From Thermaerobacter marianensis (lineage in GTDB: Bacteria; Bacillota; Sulfobacillia; DYIH01), in contig DYIH01000046.1 in assembly GCA_020723785.1 (NCBI GenBank), positions 1-8,208 of the forward strand: a stretch of DNA of 8,208 nt, read 5' to 3'. The position numbers and the translations under genes were made by a program. Of this stretch, positions 7,431-8,208 are shown piece after piece. The notes below the pieces were generated by a model that made no database searches, was not told the origin of the DNA, and saw only the letters and a list, made by a program, of their open reading frames with translations. Within the stretch, counting starts at the first letter, position 1, and every line of letters begins with the position of its first letter.

Positions 7431-8208
7431 GTGCCCTGGGCCTGGGAGAGAACGCGGACATACAACGATTACGTGGCCTGTTTCCAGGCGGTGGCGCCCT
7501 TTTTCCGTTACGACCCGGCGCTGCCGCAAAGCCTCGCCGAACGGCAGGAGGCGCTGTTCCGCCGGTGGGGGTGGGGGGGCGGAGGCGGGCCCGGCCGCCC
7601 CGAACCGGTAATCCGGCAACCGGCCGGGCGCCTCCGGCGCGTCGCCGCCGCCCTCGTCGCGTACAACCGGCGGATAGGCGCCGGTGCGCCGGCCCTGGCC
7701 AACCTGGACGCGCTGGGCAAGGGCGAGGCCTGGGCCGTCACCGCGGGCCAGCAGGCGGGCTTCCTCACCGGCCCCCTCTATGCGGTTCATAAAGCCGTCA
7801 CCGCCATCCTGTTGGCACGCCATGCTGCGGACGCCGCCGGGCGGACGGCGGTGCCCGTCTACTGGGTTGCCAGCGAGGACCATGACTTCGCCGAGGTGGC
7901 GCGGATCACTCTCCCCGACCGGTCCGGCAACCTGCGGGAATTGCGCCTGCCAACGCCTCGCACGCCCGGGGCTTCGGTGGGCCATCTGCCCGTGCCCCCT
8001 TTGGCCGCAACCCTGGTGGGGGAACTGGCGGAGATACTGGGACCGTTGCCGCATGCCGACGAGGTGCTCGCCTTCCTTCAAGAGGAAGCCGGCCGGGCCG
8101 CTTCCCTGGCTGAGTGGTTCGCCTGCATACTGGCCCGCCTTTTCCATGATGAGGGCCTGGTGTTGCTCGACCCCATGCTGCCGGAACTCCGGCAGGAACT
8201 CAGCGGGT
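7431..8208 (+). CDS. bshC: Bacillithiol biosynthesis cysteine-adding enzyme BshC (3' end outside window)
   Basis: BshC is the last, cytoplasmic enzyme of bacillithiol synthesis, adding cysteine to glucosaminyl-malate. The frame is open to the right edge and shows about 259 of the roughly 540 residues usual for the family. Recognisable segments are FFRYDP near the N-terminus, then VTAGQQAGFLTGPLYAVHKA (7737-7796), which matches VVGGQQAGLLTGPLYTIHK of Bacillus YllA. VPVYWVASEDHDFAEV (7851-7898) and LFHDEGLVLLDP (8139-8174) follow. The start is uncertain. The in-frame stop at 7395-7397 is followed by no start codon before GTG 7431, which has no good ribosome site and removes about eight N-terminal residues (IRFEPCPV region) that align with other BshC proteins. 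Deleting one G from 7399-7401 would join ATG 7397 to the frame as MAVAIRFEPCPVPW, a normal N-terminus. An unusual Gly-rich insert (WGWGGGGGPG, from a run of G at 7567-7579) lies near residue 46. The gene is divergent from the helicase. Confidence 0.9.
   Translation, partial: MPWAWERTRTYNDYVACFQAVAPFFRYDPALPQSLAERQEALFRRWGWGGGGGPGRPEPVIRQPAGRLRRVAAALVAYNRRIGAGAPALANLDALGKGEAWAVTAGQQAGFLTGPLYAVHKAVTAILLARHAADAAGRTAVPVYWVASEDHDFAEVARITLPDRSGNLRELRLPTPRTPGASVGHLPVPPLAATLVGELAEILGPLPHADEVLAFLQEEAGRAASLAEWFACILARLFHDEGLVLLDPMLPELRQELSG

Noticed and set aside
7259..7792. 177-codon + strand frame across the helicase start and bshC N-terminus
   Set aside because: It overlaps the helicase start and runs in the wrong frame through clear BshC sequence. 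It looks like a shadow frame, although its ATG at 7397 matters for the bshC start question.
7269..8147. 292-codon - strand frame opposite bshC
   Set aside because: It is antisense to recognisable BshC motifs and has no family signal.
1..8208. CRISPR arrays, tRNA or rRNA genes, insertion sequences, prophage or defence genes
   Set aside because: I looked for regular repeat-spacer units, cloverleaf sequences, transposase or integrase motifs and terminal inverted repeats and saw none. Nearly all the sequence is covered by the five recognised genes.

Overview
This 8.2 kb window is very GC-rich and almost fully coding. It looks like chromosomal housekeeping sequence from a high-GC Bacillota (Firmicutes) or a relative. 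The evidence is a bacillithiol gene (bshC), a YprA/MrfA-type helicase with a C-terminal cysteine cluster, a sporulator/clostridial-style D-Ala-D-Ala carboxypeptidase, a RodZ-like protein and a UPF0182 membrane protein. bshC argues against a mycothiol-making actinobacterium. The genus cannot be read from this sequence alone.

Layout. Positions 1-2739 (+) encode a UPF0182 membrane protein whose true start lies left of the window. A RodZ-like protein follows after 62 bp (2802-3680, +), and the two are probably co-transcribed. After a 100-bp gap comes a secreted serine D-Ala-D-Ala carboxypeptidase (3781-4973, +). Its reading frame is broken by one missing base near 4161, although all three catalytic motifs are present. 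Its stop lies 23 bases from the stop of a convergent gene, a DEAD/DEAH helicase with a DUF1998/MrfA C-terminus (7285 down to 4997, -). A hairpin at 4968-5002 contains both stop codons. The helicase and bshC (from about 7397/7431 to beyond the right edge, +) are divergent. They are separated by a short, unusually AT-rich control region with an imperfect dyad and a perfect TATAAT.

How the genes fit together. The left three genes are all envelope proteins: a polytopic membrane protein of unknown role, a cell-shape/cytoskeleton anchor and a peptidoglycan-trimming enzyme. The right two are stress and repair functions: a DNA-repair helicase of the mitomycin-repair type and the last enzyme of bacillithiol synthesis.

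I found no CRISPR array, tRNA or rRNA, insertion sequence, prophage gene or defence system, and no convincing undescribed system. The points most worth checking are the carboxypeptidase frameshift, the unclear bshC start (possibly a second one-base error), the dyad between the divergent genes and the hairpin shared by the convergent stops.
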